Assembly: GCA_032718475.1 (NCBI GenBank) | Contig: JAUCBJ010000373.1 | Location: 1 to 64,000 of the forward strand | DNA: 64,000 bases | Direction: 5' to 3' | DNA from: Nemertoderma westbladi | Taxonomy: Eukaryota > Xenacoelomorpha > Nemertodermatida > Nemertodermatidae | Shown: positions 48,937-58,562 of the stretch, piece after piece | Position numbering within the stretch: position 1 is the first letter of the stretch | Layout: the number at the start of each line of letters is the position of its first letter | Made by a program: the position numbers and the translations under genes | Notes under the pieces: generated by a model | Told to the model about the DNA's origin: nothing | The model's database searches: none | What the model saw: only the letters and a program-made list of their open reading frames with translations

Positions 48937-49380
48937 CTACCCACAGTAACACCCCCCCCCCCATCGGCCCCCAGTAACCGACCCCCTTCCCCCAGTAACC
49001 GGCCCCCGACCCCAGTAACCGCCCCCCTTCCCCCAGTATCCGGCCCCCTTCCCCATGTAACCGCCCCCCTTCCCCCAGTAACCGGCCCCCTGCCCCCAGT
49101 AACCGCCCCCCTTCCCCCAGTAACCGGCCCCCTTCCCCCAGTATCCGCCCCCTTCCCCCAGTAACTGGCCCCCCTTCCCCATGTAACCGCCCCCTTCCCC
49201 CAGTAACCGGCCCCCTGCCCCCAGCAACCGCCCCCCTTCCCCCAGTAACCGGCCCCCTTCCCCCAGTATCCGCCCCCTTCCCCCAGTAACTGGCCCCCCT
49301 TCCCCATGTAACCGCCCCCTTCCCCCAGTAACCGGCCCCCTGCCCCCAGCAACCGCCCCCCTTCCCCCAGTAACCGGCCC
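48937..49380. repeat. C-rich/G-rich minisatellite, left part
   Basis: Units of about 18-21 bases, such as CCCCCTTCCCCCAGTAACCG, with GGCCCC, CGCCCC, GTATCC and CATGTAACC variants. The minus strand is a series of G runs of 4-6 bases separated by short loops and so fits the G-quadruplex pattern many times over. It stops at 49380, where the LINE fragment begins, and resumes at 50593. The 48655-48936 stretch before it is AT-rich without a gene. Confidence 0.95.
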
Positions 49381-50592
49381 TTAGAAGGATAATTGAAGAA
49401 TTATCAAAAAAGAAAGACAGGCATCTGGCTGTTATCTTTGTTGACTTCTTCAAGGCCTTTGATTCTGTCTCTCGCTCACGTATGTTCAGCATACTTTCAT
49501 TATATGGGATTCCTGATGAAATTATTGCAGCAATCAGATCAGTATACGATGGTTCGACAACATTTGTGTCTACTGTTGACGGTGACACAGAACCATTCGA
49601 AGTGTTATGGGGCGTCCTCCAAGGAGACACACTTGCACCATTCTTATTCATTATTGTGGTTGACTATGTTCTACGCATGTCCTTAGATCATCATAATGAT
49701 GATGGGGTGATGATAACTCCACCTACTGGCTCCAGAAGTCGAGGAAATCCTGCCAAGTACCTAACTGATCTAGACTTTGCTGATGACTTAGGAGTACTCT
49801 CAGAATCATTAGAGGGAGCCCAACGGCTCCTCAGCTCATTAGAACATGCTGCTTCTAGTGTTGGTCTTTTTATTAACTCCAGAAAGACCAAAATTCTGAC
49901 AGTTAACTTTGAAAGTCCTCAGCAAGTCTCTGATCGGATGAGCATAAGCTCAAAGGATGGTATGCTTGAGCATGTCGACGACTTCTGTTACCTGGGATCA
50001 TGGATCCGGAAGTCAGGTGAGGACCTTCGAATACGTAAGGGAAAGGCATGGGCAGCCTTGAATAGGCTTTCCAGGATTTGGAAGTCACCGAGAATTAATC
50101 GGAAACTTAAGGTCCGATTATTTAGAGCAGCAGTAGTTCCAGTACTCCTCTACGGGAGTCCATGCTGGGCTCTTACTGCTGAGGACACCAAATCTCTGGA
50201 TGGCACATTCACAAGAATGCTACGCCGGGTTCATTGTGTCAAGTACAATGCACACATCTCCAACCAGACACTATATAACATTGGAGGTGTCTCATTGGTT
50301 CCCCCAAGCTTGACACTAGAACAAAATCGCCTCCGCTTTGCAGGACATTGCTTTCGCCGTGAGGACCAGCCAGTGCATAATCTTGTACTTTGGCAGCCTC
50401 ATGGAGTGAATAAGCATGGTGGACAGCCCATGACTTTCTTGAGACGCATCTTAAAGGACACTGGTCTTAAATATGCGGATGATCTAGCAAATGTCATGGG
50501 TGATAGGGAGTTGTGGCGGTGCAATTTTGTTGACAAGCCGGCACAGCATTCTTAAAAATGCAGCTGCAATGCAGCATGCCGATCCTAGTAGT
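49381..50592 (+). mobile_element. 5'-truncated LINE fragment, copy 2, inside the G/C minisatellite
   Basis: It starts TTAGAAGGATAATTGAAGAA and ends GATCCTAGTAGT. The 12 bases AGTAACCGGCCC stand on both sides (49369-49380 and 50593-50604) as a likely target-site duplication, although the tandem setting makes this less certain. The 3' tail of AGT triplets overlaps the AGT that starts the target. It is nearly identical to copy 1 at 1778-2879, so both are recent. Confidence 0.92.
49383..50555 (+). pseudogene. LINE reverse transcriptase, 5'-truncated but open frame
   Basis: The frame is open from the truncation point to 50555, about 390 codons. It shows RT motif A (FVDFFKAFDSV), motif B (GVLQGDTLAPFLF), motif C (FADDL) and the thumb/C-terminal region with the LRRVHCVKYN and RFAGHCFRRE segments. 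The N-terminal fingers and the endonuclease are missing. The ATG at 49482 lies after motif A and is not the real start. RT copies RNA into DNA at a nicked target; this copy cannot do so alone. Unlike copy 1 it has no frameshift. Confidence 0.9.
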
Positions 50593-50804
50593 AGTAACCG
50601 GCCCCCCTTCCCCATGTAACCGCCCCCTTCCCCCAGTAACCGGCCCCCTGCCCCCAGCAACCACCCCCCCTTCCCCCAGTAACCGGCCCCCTGCCCCCAG
50701 CAACCACCCCCCCTTCCCCCAGTAACCGGCCCCCTGCCCCCAGTAACCGGCCCCCCTTCCCCATGTAACCGCCCCCTTGCCCCAGTACCCACCCCCCCCC
50801 CCCC
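50593..50804. repeat. C-rich/G-rich minisatellite, right part
   Basis: Continues the array at 48937-49380 beyond the LINE. It ends in a 14-C run and CCCA directly against the stop codon of the minus-strand UCHL5-like gene. On that gene's mRNA the array would be G-rich 3' UTR. Confidence 0.95.
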
Positions 50805-50805
50805 A

Positions 50806-51786
50806 CTACGTCGGGGTGGCTTTCCGTTTCATCCCGCTATGTCTCTGTCTATCTCTTCCCTTATGGGCCGCCGTTTCATAGGTAGAAACCAGCAGCCCTT
50901 CCCCCGCGAGAACTTTAAGTAGCTGCACAATAAATGGCAGGTAGTTGTGTTTCCTACGGACAGTCTCTCCCTTGTAACGCCTCCGTTTCTCCTCCTCCTC
51001 CCTAACTAACTCTTCCAACTCTCTCTTCCGCACCTCCCCAACGTCTCCCAACAGCTCCTCGTTGTATTTACTCAACCTATCAGTAACAACAGCGAGCAGA
51101 TTGAACCTTATCTCGCTACTCGTGTACGACTTCATCCGTGTCTCTATGACCTCCCGCGCCCGGTCCATCCAACCAGCGTCCCCGTACTCCCCGTGGTCTA
51201 CCGGGGTCGTCTGCAATCCGTCCAGCTCGTAAACCCGCCCGTCTATAGGAACAAACCCGACGAAATGGAAGGAGTCTTCCTCCTCTAATCCTCGCTTATC
51301 CTCCAACTCGAACATTGTTTGTCGCGCGAAACTGTTGTGAACGTTTCTCACGCTACTGCAGTTACTCAATGCGAGACCGCGGGTGACGCAGTCGAAACTG
51401 CCGCTGAACTCCTTAAAGTTGCGGAGTTGGTCCCCCAGAAGGACACCCTTGTGGTCCAAGTTGAGGAGAATGTTTATCATTGCGATGGTCGCGCAAGCAT
51501 TCGTGATTACTTGCCGCGCGAAGTATATATTACAGTATTTAGCGTCTAAATCCCCAAGTGCCATCTCTGTTGGTTCAGGCTTGGTCTCCTTCTTACCCTC
51601 CGATTTCTCTACTTTAAAGAGGAAGACCAGCCCCAATATGGGGTCTAAGTGTTTAATGGAAGATTCATCGAGTGTGTAAAGCTCTTCGACTTGAACCCCG
51701 ACCACTCCGAATCCTGTAATAAGTTCGGTAAACACACCCGGGTCGCTCTCGATTAAACACCAATCGCCGGCACTATTAGAGGCCAT
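50806..51786 (-). CDS. UCHL5: Ubiquitin C-terminal hydrolase UCHL5/UCH37, single exon
   Basis: 326 residues, close to human UCHL5 (329). UCH37 is a cysteine-protease deubiquitinase of the 26S proteasome (bound through RPN13/ADRM1) and of the INO80 remodeller (bound through NFRKB). The UCH domain spans about 7-230: opening WCLIESDPGVFTELI, oxyanion Gln92, catalytic Cys98 (TNACAT), His174 (FHFV) and Asp189 (YELDGL) are all present. A charged coiled-coil stretch (about 240-272) leads to the ULD-type tail RRKHNYLPFIVQLLKVLA, the RPN13-binding part, and a basic end. An in-frame TAG lies just upstream and the ATG context (A at -3, G at +4) is strong. Relatives have many exons; none are split here, so this is probably a retrocopy with an intact, possibly functional frame. 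No parental copy is in the window. Its stop codon abuts a G-rich minisatellite. Confidence 0.95.
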   Translation of the reverse strand: MASNSAGDWCLIESDPGVFTELITGFGVVGVQVEELYTLDESSIKHLDPILGLVFLFKVEKSEGKKETKPEPTEMALGDLDAKYCNIYFARQVITNACATIAMINILLNLDHKGVLLGDQLRNFKEFSGSFDCVTRGLALSNCSSVRNVHNSFARQTMFELEDKRGLEEEDSFHFVGFVPIDGRVYELDGLQTTPVDHGEYGDAGWMDRAREVIETRMKSYTSSEIRFNLLAVVTDRLSKYNEELLGDVGEVRKRELEELVREEEEKRRRYKGETVRRKHNYLPFIVQLLKVLAGEGLLVSTYETAAHKGRDRQRHSGMKRKATPT

Positions 51787-52672
51787 CGTCTAGCACTTAA
51801 CTGTGTTGTACCGGTAGTTTAAATTCTTTACCTCAGAGAATAAGTCCAGCATTAATGAAAGGAAGGGACAAAATAAATTACAAACTTACCTACTGTTGGA
51901 AGTGCCTACCGTTGGAATTGGAATTATTTATTTGACAAACTAAGTAATATATACAAACATATATAGATATATCGTCCCTTTCATTTTGAAATCACCTACC
52001 GGTACGCCAAATGTGGCATTTTCCACAAAACAACATTATTCATTTTAATTTCGTTTTGGAGTAAAATTAAATGGGTTTTGACATACCGGTATTGTTACTG
52101 TATTGGTATTGGCTGATTGGTTTGGTACCGGTATTGGTAATCTTACTTGTTATGAAATAAAAAAAAAAGACATTGTGTTTGAAAATATTCGAATCATGTC
52201 ACATAGGCCTATTACGTAGGAAACTATGTTAGTACAGTAGTAGGTAAATTGCGGACCAGCAAGAAGTGCACTGCACACATGCAGTCAGGTAGGCCTACTT
52301 AAAGCTAAGTTAGCTGCCGCTAACTTTTGTCAAAGGCAGTGATTTTTTATGTCCTTTTATTTGACTTTTTTGTCCTCCTTTTTTTACGAATTGTGCATAA
52401 TGACTTTTGTTGTCCCTTTAATGACTTTTGTTGTCCTTTTAATGACTTTTTATGTATGTATTTCTTCAAACTGTCAGACTGCTGATTTCTGGACTGTCAG
52501 ACAGTTGATTTCAACATGCCTATGCCAAAACATTCAAAATTTGTTGATTTCGGGTCTGTCGGACAGTTGGTTTCACTATGCCTGTGCCAAAACATTCAAA
52601 ATTCCATGATTTATCGACTATGGCAGGGTATAACTTTTCGCCGAATCCGTATCCGTATGCATTCGTCGTATT
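51787..52672. other. 5' flank of the UCHL5-like gene; no further gene
   Basis: AT-rich DNA with several ACCGGTA words (52005, 52085, 52125). Around 52350-52455 there are short repeats of TTTTTATGTCC/TTTTGTTGTCC. A pair of related segments at 52478-52540 and 52545-52600 (CTGTCAGACAGTTGATTTCA, CTGTCGGACAGTTGGTTTCA) forms a loose 70-bp duplication. Confidence 0.5.
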
Positions 52673-52736
52673 CGTATGCACATACGCGTATGCACATACG
52701 CGTATGCACATACGCGTATGCACATACGCGTATGTA
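52673..52736. repeat. 64-bp perfectly alternating purine-pyrimidine tract
   Basis: Every base from 52673 to 52736 alternates pyrimidine and purine. The core is four copies of the 14-mer CACATACGCGTATG, each holding the 12-base palindrome CATACGCGTATG. Such tracts with CG and CA/TG steps are classic Z-DNA formers; cruciform extrusion is the alternative. Confidence 0.93.
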
Positions 52737-53274
52737 ATGGATTCCTGTGGAGAATAATCCGTATGTGATTTTATGTAAAGATTAGGCATTGCGGACCAGT
52801 AAGAAGTGCACAGCACACATGCTGACTGAAGACAGGTAATATAGGAAATATAGGTTTTCTTTTTGGAGTTATTACAGCCCTGGTGACTAACTGCGAAAAC
52901 AAAACAGATGAATGCCCTAAAATCGGCTTGCCGCGGACTGAATGTTTTGAAGACAGGTAGGCCTACTTAAAAGCGATATGATTTAAAGAGTGCGGCTGCC
53001 GCTACCTAATGGAAAATAAACATCATAGGTCCAGGATGAGTGACATATGATGTCCTTAATTAACCCCGGGATGCGCCACAGCCATAGTGCTTGTTTTATT
53101 GTACTAACTGACACCTGACCGCCCGGTTGGACTTAGATTAATTACTGGCACCCGGTTGGACTCGCTGACACGTGGTTTGACTAACTGGCACTAGGTTGGA
53201 CTTTGTAAGCGGATTCAATTCCGCCTCATGACCCTCATAAAATGGGATAGTGGCATTTTCAGCAATATGTTGGA
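52737..53274. other. Mixed intergenic DNA with short repeats
   Basis: TTGCGGACCAGTAAGAAGTG at 52789 nearly repeats 52249 (GCGGACCAGCAAGAAGTGCA). At 53100-53200 there are four loose copies of an ACTGGCACCCGGTTGGACT motif. No gene is seen. Confidence 0.5.
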
Positions 53275-53306
53275 GATACGAGATTAGCAATAAATAATCT
53301 CGTATC
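53275..53306. repeat. Perfect 12-bp stem hairpin
   Basis: GATACGAGATTA, loop GCAATAAA, TAATCTCGTATC. It lies near the left side of the LTR-like stretch that ends at 53776 and could belong to its R region; this link is speculative. Confidence 0.7.
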
Positions 53307-53499
53307 ACAACCAACATCGGGGGACAGTACAAACCCCGAAGCCACACACAAAGGGAGGTTAGAGGTCAAACCACCTCGGAAGGGGACACAGCTAGCAGGG
53401 GCTAGCCACAGGGGGGAAACACTCCCAGAGAGTGCAAAGGCATGAAGTAGGTTATTAGCCAATAGGGGCGAAGGAGAGCATCCACTAGGTAGCAGGCCA

Positions 53500-53776
53500 A
53501 GGTACTGTAGGAGTGAAGTAATCATATATTATCTCCTACATACCGGTTTACCATTCAGTTACCAATTGTCAGTTTCAGTGCAGACCGGCATTATTGTATT
53601 ACCATCATCACAGTGCTGTCATATGCTGTTATTCAGATTACTATTACCGGTTTATCATTCATACTGTGCTATCATTACGTATTATTATATATCAGAATGA
53701 AGGAACATCAAACTCAAACGTTTTCTCCACACTGCGTACAAACATAACCCAGTCGGGGTCCCTTGATCCCGTCACA
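53500..53776 (+). mobile_element. Possible LTR 3' end, BEL/Pao-like
   Basis: The sequence ends CTTGATCCCGTCACA at 53776. The minus-strand BEL/Pao element ends in CTTGGATCCCGTCACA (58300-58315), and the two also share a looser upstream pattern (AAACTC, TTTT, CTCCACAC or CTTCCACAC, GCG). This suggests two LTRs of one family in opposite directions. The LTR start and a target-site duplication were not found. It may be a solo LTR or the 5' LTR of a decayed plus-strand element. Confidence 0.35.
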
Positions 53777-53840
53777 GTAAGACAATAGACCAACTGCCAT
53801 CAAACTGTGACTGCAGAGACAGAGAAAGTAGAGAATAAAG

Positions 53841-54179
53841 ATGAGTGATAGAGAGCCCCGAGATCCAGAGGGAGAGAGGACGCCGCCGCGGACCCCGGAC
53901 GACAGCAACCAAACGATCCGTGAGGTCGCGACGAGACGGTATCGACCTGCGACACCGGATTCGCCGACGAGGGACGATCCGGTACCCCAAGCGGAGGGCG
54001 GCCGTCAACCACGAGAGAGGTACGAGTCGACACACGACGGCGGTCGGAGTAGCGAAGTCGCCGGCCAGCCACAGGCCGAGGGCGACGGACGGCCCACCGG
54101 AACGGCGACAGTGGGGCCGCCGGTACAACGCCGAACGAGGAGAGGAGGTGTTCGCGCTTTCAGACCTTTAGCAGTTTAA
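53841..54179 (+). CDS. Small GC-rich open frame, 112 codons, unidentified
   Basis: The product (starting MSDREPRDPEGERTPPRTPD) is rich in Arg, Pro, Gly, Asp and Glu and looks disordered. The stretch is much richer in G+C than its surroundings. It starts 64 bases after the LTR-like end at 53776, the place where gag would begin, and the gag-like frame of the BEL element at 62694 also begins MSD. That makes a gag N-terminal remnant one option; a free-standing gene or a chance frame in GC-rich DNA are others. No family was recognised. Confidence 0.25.
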   Translation: MSDREPRDPEGERTPPRTPDDSNQTIREVATRRYRPATPDSPTRDDPVPQAEGGRQPRERYESTHDGGRSSEVAGQPQAEGDGRPTGTATVGPPVQRRTRRGGVRAFRPLAV

Positions 54180-55391
54180 CGTGCCAAATTTGGATGTCTT
54201 CTAGATTGTAAATCGACTTTAGCCTATGACGAGTATTTGATACACTACATTAGCCGAAGCCAGTCTATGCGCGACCATTCACCCGCTGGATATACCCGGG
54301 AGACTGGATTCGGAAGCCTAACCTTATTGCGGTGTAGGCCTACTGTATTATTCGACTGATCGTAATATATAATCTCTGACAAATATTATTCACTTTCGGG
54401 AAATATTAACAGTTCCTTTAGGACGTGGCGCTCTAAATATGTAAACAGAGTTATGACTTACACTAGACACAACGGGATGGCTATGGATTCACGTATATAG
54501 CGCATTCTTTAGGAGATGCTTTGTTATCAGTCACAATCATGTACACTACCGCACAATGCTGCACACCGATCTGCCGACCTTCACTAATTTTAGTCACATA
54601 TAAAGAGAACAACAACCAACTCATGTAGTGCCTATGAAATAGCATTAGATTCACTCCAAAACCACTTTAATTTAAGTCGCAATTGTTATATGTAACCGGT
54701 CTCTCTAACCTTCAGTATATCAAGAAGATTGGGGTTTCTGATTATTGATCAATATTATCCAAATATAATAATATTCCATCAACCGATATAATTAATGACC
54801 GACAGTAAATAGCAGTAAAAATGCGGTGTTTGTAGTTGACAATATGATTAGGTGAGTAGATAACAGATATACGTTTCTATGATTAAGCCTACTAATGTTG
54901 GGCTAAAGCCTGAAACCACAGAGATTCCAAAGCCGGTCTTCTGGGCTCAGGAAAAAATGTAAACATTGACCCATAATGCATTGCGCGATTTCCCGGAGGT
55001 TTCTGTACAAAAAGCAGGAGAATCGCTCTGATTGGTTGACTGAACAAAGAAACAACAGAGAACAAGGAAAAAGCTACACGTGTACAGATCAGCTGTTAGC
55101 TGTCGTCATAGTAACTACACTTTATCAAGAGGATTTAGCGTATTGCGACATAGAATTGCTAGTTATGTCCGCTAAAGTACACATACAGAAGAAATGGCTT
55201 TTTATGTCCACTAAAACACCAGTACAGTAAGGAAACGGCTTTTGATGTCCGTTAAACCAACTACAGAGTACTTTGCGGGGAAAATAACCAGCTAATTCCA
55301 CAAAAGCTTTTACACCGCTCCCAGAAAATGGGATTTAATTCTATAAAATATAAAAATCACAGTTTCTAAAATATAAAAATACTCTAAACAG
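54180..55391. other. Intergenic DNA, nothing recognised
   Basis: Mixed composition, no conserved frame. At 55160-55260 there are three loose copies of a GGCTTTTxATGTCC motif. Confidence 0.5.
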
Positions 55392-56749
55392 TTAGTCTTT
55401 CTTACGCGGACGGCGATTACGCAGTTTTTTGAGGCTAGCAAGAGTCCTTTTCTCTTTGGGGCGAGCCACTTTACTAGGAGGGCTATAACTCCTGGGTAAA
55501 GGGTGCAATACAATTGCATCGGAAGGTTTAGGGTTACGGTCGATGTCTCGTCCATTTCGATATGCTTCTCCTCGAGCTGATTTTCCTCCGCTTATCGTTG
55601 GATGCGTTCGTCCAAAACTCTTGCAGAGAATAGGGTCGTCCAAGTTCGATATCTTCTTAGAGATTCTGAATTTCCTGATCGAACTGAGATAAAGTTAATT
55701 CGTTTACCGCTTGGACTTGCTGCTGCAATTTACGTTTCTCTAAACAATTGTAGGTTCATTTTCCGATCTTTTGACGAATAGTGTCCAACGCGTTTCGTAC
55801 AACTCTCTCCTCCGCCTCGGTGACAGGTTATATCGGGTTAAACAGGGACGATGATACGGTTGAATGGCGATATTAGATGTCCGCGTCCCAATCCGACTAG
55901 GTAAGATGGGCGAATATTTAGTGAGCCCACAACCGGAGTGCCACCGACTAACTGTTCGGGTAACACTAAATCTTTGAACAGTGAGTACAGTTCGGGAGGA
56001 TCCGTGATACTATTAGGATCAAGAGTCTGAGGTCTAACTAGGGAATAAGGAGGTCTGACCGAGTATCACGGAACTCTGATCATAGGTTTATTTAAGGATC
56101 GTTTGAGTCGAGCGAGCATAGGTTATACATCGAACAAGTTTCGCTCGAAACTCCCGTAAATATAGCGAGTAAAACTGTATTTAAAGCAACGTCTCCGCGG
56201 ATGTTTATGTCTTTCCGTTTGTTGGTTGGGTCTTGGGCATTCATCGCAATAATACCAAAGACGCACGTCTTGTAGGGGAAACGCGGGTGATATTTATTCG
56301 GTTTTACAACGTTTCTCTCAAGAATTCCAAATATACGTTGGAGTTACTGCGTTTATCCGGTTCTTTAACGTCTTCTCTTTCGAGTCGATTTCGAATAGAA
56401 TTTTGCATTCGATTTTCAGTTTATCGTTCCGACTCCGCTGGGTAGGATATTTAAATAGTACCATTTCCCTTTCGGTGTCGACATCGTCCGTATCGTGTAA
56501 ATCGATAGGATGACCAGTAGTTAAGAAGTCCATATACGTACCATTACGATGCGTATAGTGAGCGGTGAATTTTCTATAGTCCAATTCACGCGTAAGTTGC
56601 TCTTGGGACATTAGCGGTTCGATATAACGACCATCGTCCTCCGTAGTAGTTGGACCAGCGTCGCCGCGTATCAAGCTATCAACAAACGCTTGTAAAGGTA
56701 GAGTATATCGCTCCCTGATACCAAGATCATCTTCTATCAACTCAGTCAT
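55392..56749 (-). pseudogene. Decayed protein-coding region of unknown family
   Basis: Reading the minus strand, an intact frame of 143 codons (56749-56318, starting MTELIEDDLGIRERYTLPLQ) is followed by protein-like sequence with scattered stops and frame changes, then an 83-codon frame (55643-55392) with a strongly basic end (KRTLASLKKLRNRRPRKKD). The intermediate stretch reads plausibly (for example GGTPVVGSLNIRPSYLVGLG around 55910). Frames of this length with few stops in AT-rich DNA suggest an old coding region of about 450 codons. It might come from a virus-like or selfish element, but no family could be named. Confidence 0.35.
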
Positions 56750-57567
56750 ATCTGCTATATGAGTTTATCAATATTATAATGAGTTTATATTTAGGCTAGC
56801 GGGCGTCGCTGCCTACCCCTCTCGGCCCCCGGACAGCACAAGATCCTCAGCGCTGGTGTACTTTCGCCAATGTGCCTATCGCCAACGTCGTAGCTGCACA
56901 ACGACCACAACAACCAGCGCGAGTCACTCCACCGTCCGTCCCAAAGGCTTAGATTTACTTCAGGTTCTTACTGGAGAGTTAGGGCTACTTTCACAATTGC
57001 GACTCGCTACTGTAAACACACTTTAGTAGTAACATTCACCTATAAACGCACAAATTCCACACAACTGTCACAAATCGCACACATTCGGGCCATTTGTCCG
57101 TTAGTCAGTGCCTTCCAGAATGCCACGTTATTATTGGGTATCCTGGGATACTAGCAGTGTGCTATTTATTCCCTATGCTATTCAATGGGGCAAGCCTTTA
57201 TTGTTCTTTTAACTCACTTCTAATTCTAGCGTGGTTGTTGCCATGGTGCCATTATGGAAAGCTAGCAGTAGAATTAGAGTAATTCTCATGCATACAGATC
57301 TGGGATGCTATTTAATAGTAATTCTTTAATTGTCAATATTTCTCTTTATACATGATTTTATGAATTTTATCGGCTATTGACTATATATTGGAGATTCTCG
57401 CATACTAATATACTTAATAGGGTGAATCTCCGCTCCCATGATCTACTAATTTATGGAATTTTGGGAATGTTATAAATTGTATAAAAATGACAATTTATCA
57501 AATTTATTAAAAGATGAATTTAAATTTATTCCCGTAAATTTTATTATTTAATATTAAATAGACACAA
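56750..57567. other. 5' flank of the decayed frame; intergenic
   Basis: 56795-56950 is CpG-rich, unlike its surroundings, and may be a former promoter region of the minus-strand frame. The rest is AT-rich. No gene is seen. Confidence 0.45.
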
Positions 57568-57834
57568 TTTTATTCCAGAACATGTCTGGGGACTGGGATC
57601 CTTGATTCTAGGAAATTGATCTTTTTAAGAATATCGGTAAGTGTTACGATATCTTAATAGACTAGAATTTTAAAGGATCTAAAATTTGACAGATTTTGTA
57701 AATATTAATAATTAATATTTAGGATGGGCACCAGTTTATTCCAGAACTTGTCTGGGGACGTTAACCACTGATTCTAGAATTTTGTCTTTCAAGTATATCG
57801 GTGGGTGCTGCGATATCTTAATCGACTAGAATTG
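57568..57834. repeat. Two diverged direct repeats, about 100 bp each, 167 bp apart
   Basis: TTTATTCCAGAACATGTCTG at 57568 and TTTATTCCAGAACTTGTCTG at 57736 open two similar blocks that both run through GATTCTAG, an ATATCGGT(A/G) element and ACGATATCTTAAT or GCGATATCTTAAT followed by GACTAGAATT. Divergence is about 20%. Confidence 0.8.
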
Positions 57835-58299
57835 CAGATGGTCAAAGGGTTTTACAGATTTATTTTGCGTTATACGCTACTGTTAAAGGGACATCACGCT
57901 ACTATATGTATTATTTAATATACGGTATGAGAGCAATATCGCACGAAGCAATGTCAGTGAGAAGAGGCAAGTCATTTCCAAGGTCTACCCAGAGCTTGGT
58001 TTAGCCAAGACACGAGGATCTGAATTTTACATTCCTAATACTCTACTTTACCAATAATACTTGAATATAGTAGGAGCTTTATTGTACTTTAATAAGTACG
58101 GATATTTCATCTTACTGTAGTTACGTATTTGTAATGTAATACGGACAGTAAGGAAAGAGAAAAAGAATTATTTCTCGCCATTGCACTAAATATATAATAT
58201 ATAAGTAATTAAGTAATAAACGCGAATATATATTGCACTAATCTACTAAATAATCGCTAAAATAACATTCTACTAAATAAAATTAAAGAAAACGATTAT
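57835..58299. other. AT-rich spacer beyond the BEL/Pao 3' end
   Basis: No ORF or repeat is supported. The five bases ATAAT (minus strand) directly after the LTR-like end could be one half of a target-site duplication; the other half was not found. Confidence 0.45.
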
Positions 58300-58562
58300 T
58301 GTGACGGGATCCAAGAAGGATCCCGGTTTATCCGGTTTGTCAATTCACGCGTCCCCGCCGTGTGTGGAAGATAAAAGAGTTTACGTTGTTCGTTGTATAT
58401 AATGTTCGGGATATGTATAGTATAGATATAGATAATGGATAAGATAAATATTGTTGTACGCGGAAGGCGGGAAACGGTAATTGAAATCCCGGTACTTCCC
58501 TAGCTAAACTACTGCTACTGTAACACCAATAACACTGAGATAACTGAATGAGATAACTGACG
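58300..58562 (-). mobile_element. Likely BEL/Pao 3' LTR remnant
   Basis: The integrase frame changes at about residue 352 (after WFAQQENV) to sequence unlike any integrase, and the DNA ends CTTGGATCCCGTCACA at 58300. The last 70 or so codons of the 58340-59617 frame therefore read LTR DNA. TG...CA type ends and similarity to 53500-53776 support this. Confidence 0.4.

Noticed and set aside
48854-49651. Gly-rich ORFs on the minus strand (for example 265 codons)
   Set aside because: They translate the G-rich minisatellite and then the antisense strand of the LINE.
53714-54128. Overlapping minus-strand ORFs of 118 and 90 codons
   Set aside because: Shadow frames of a GC-rich stretch with few stops. 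No domain is visible.
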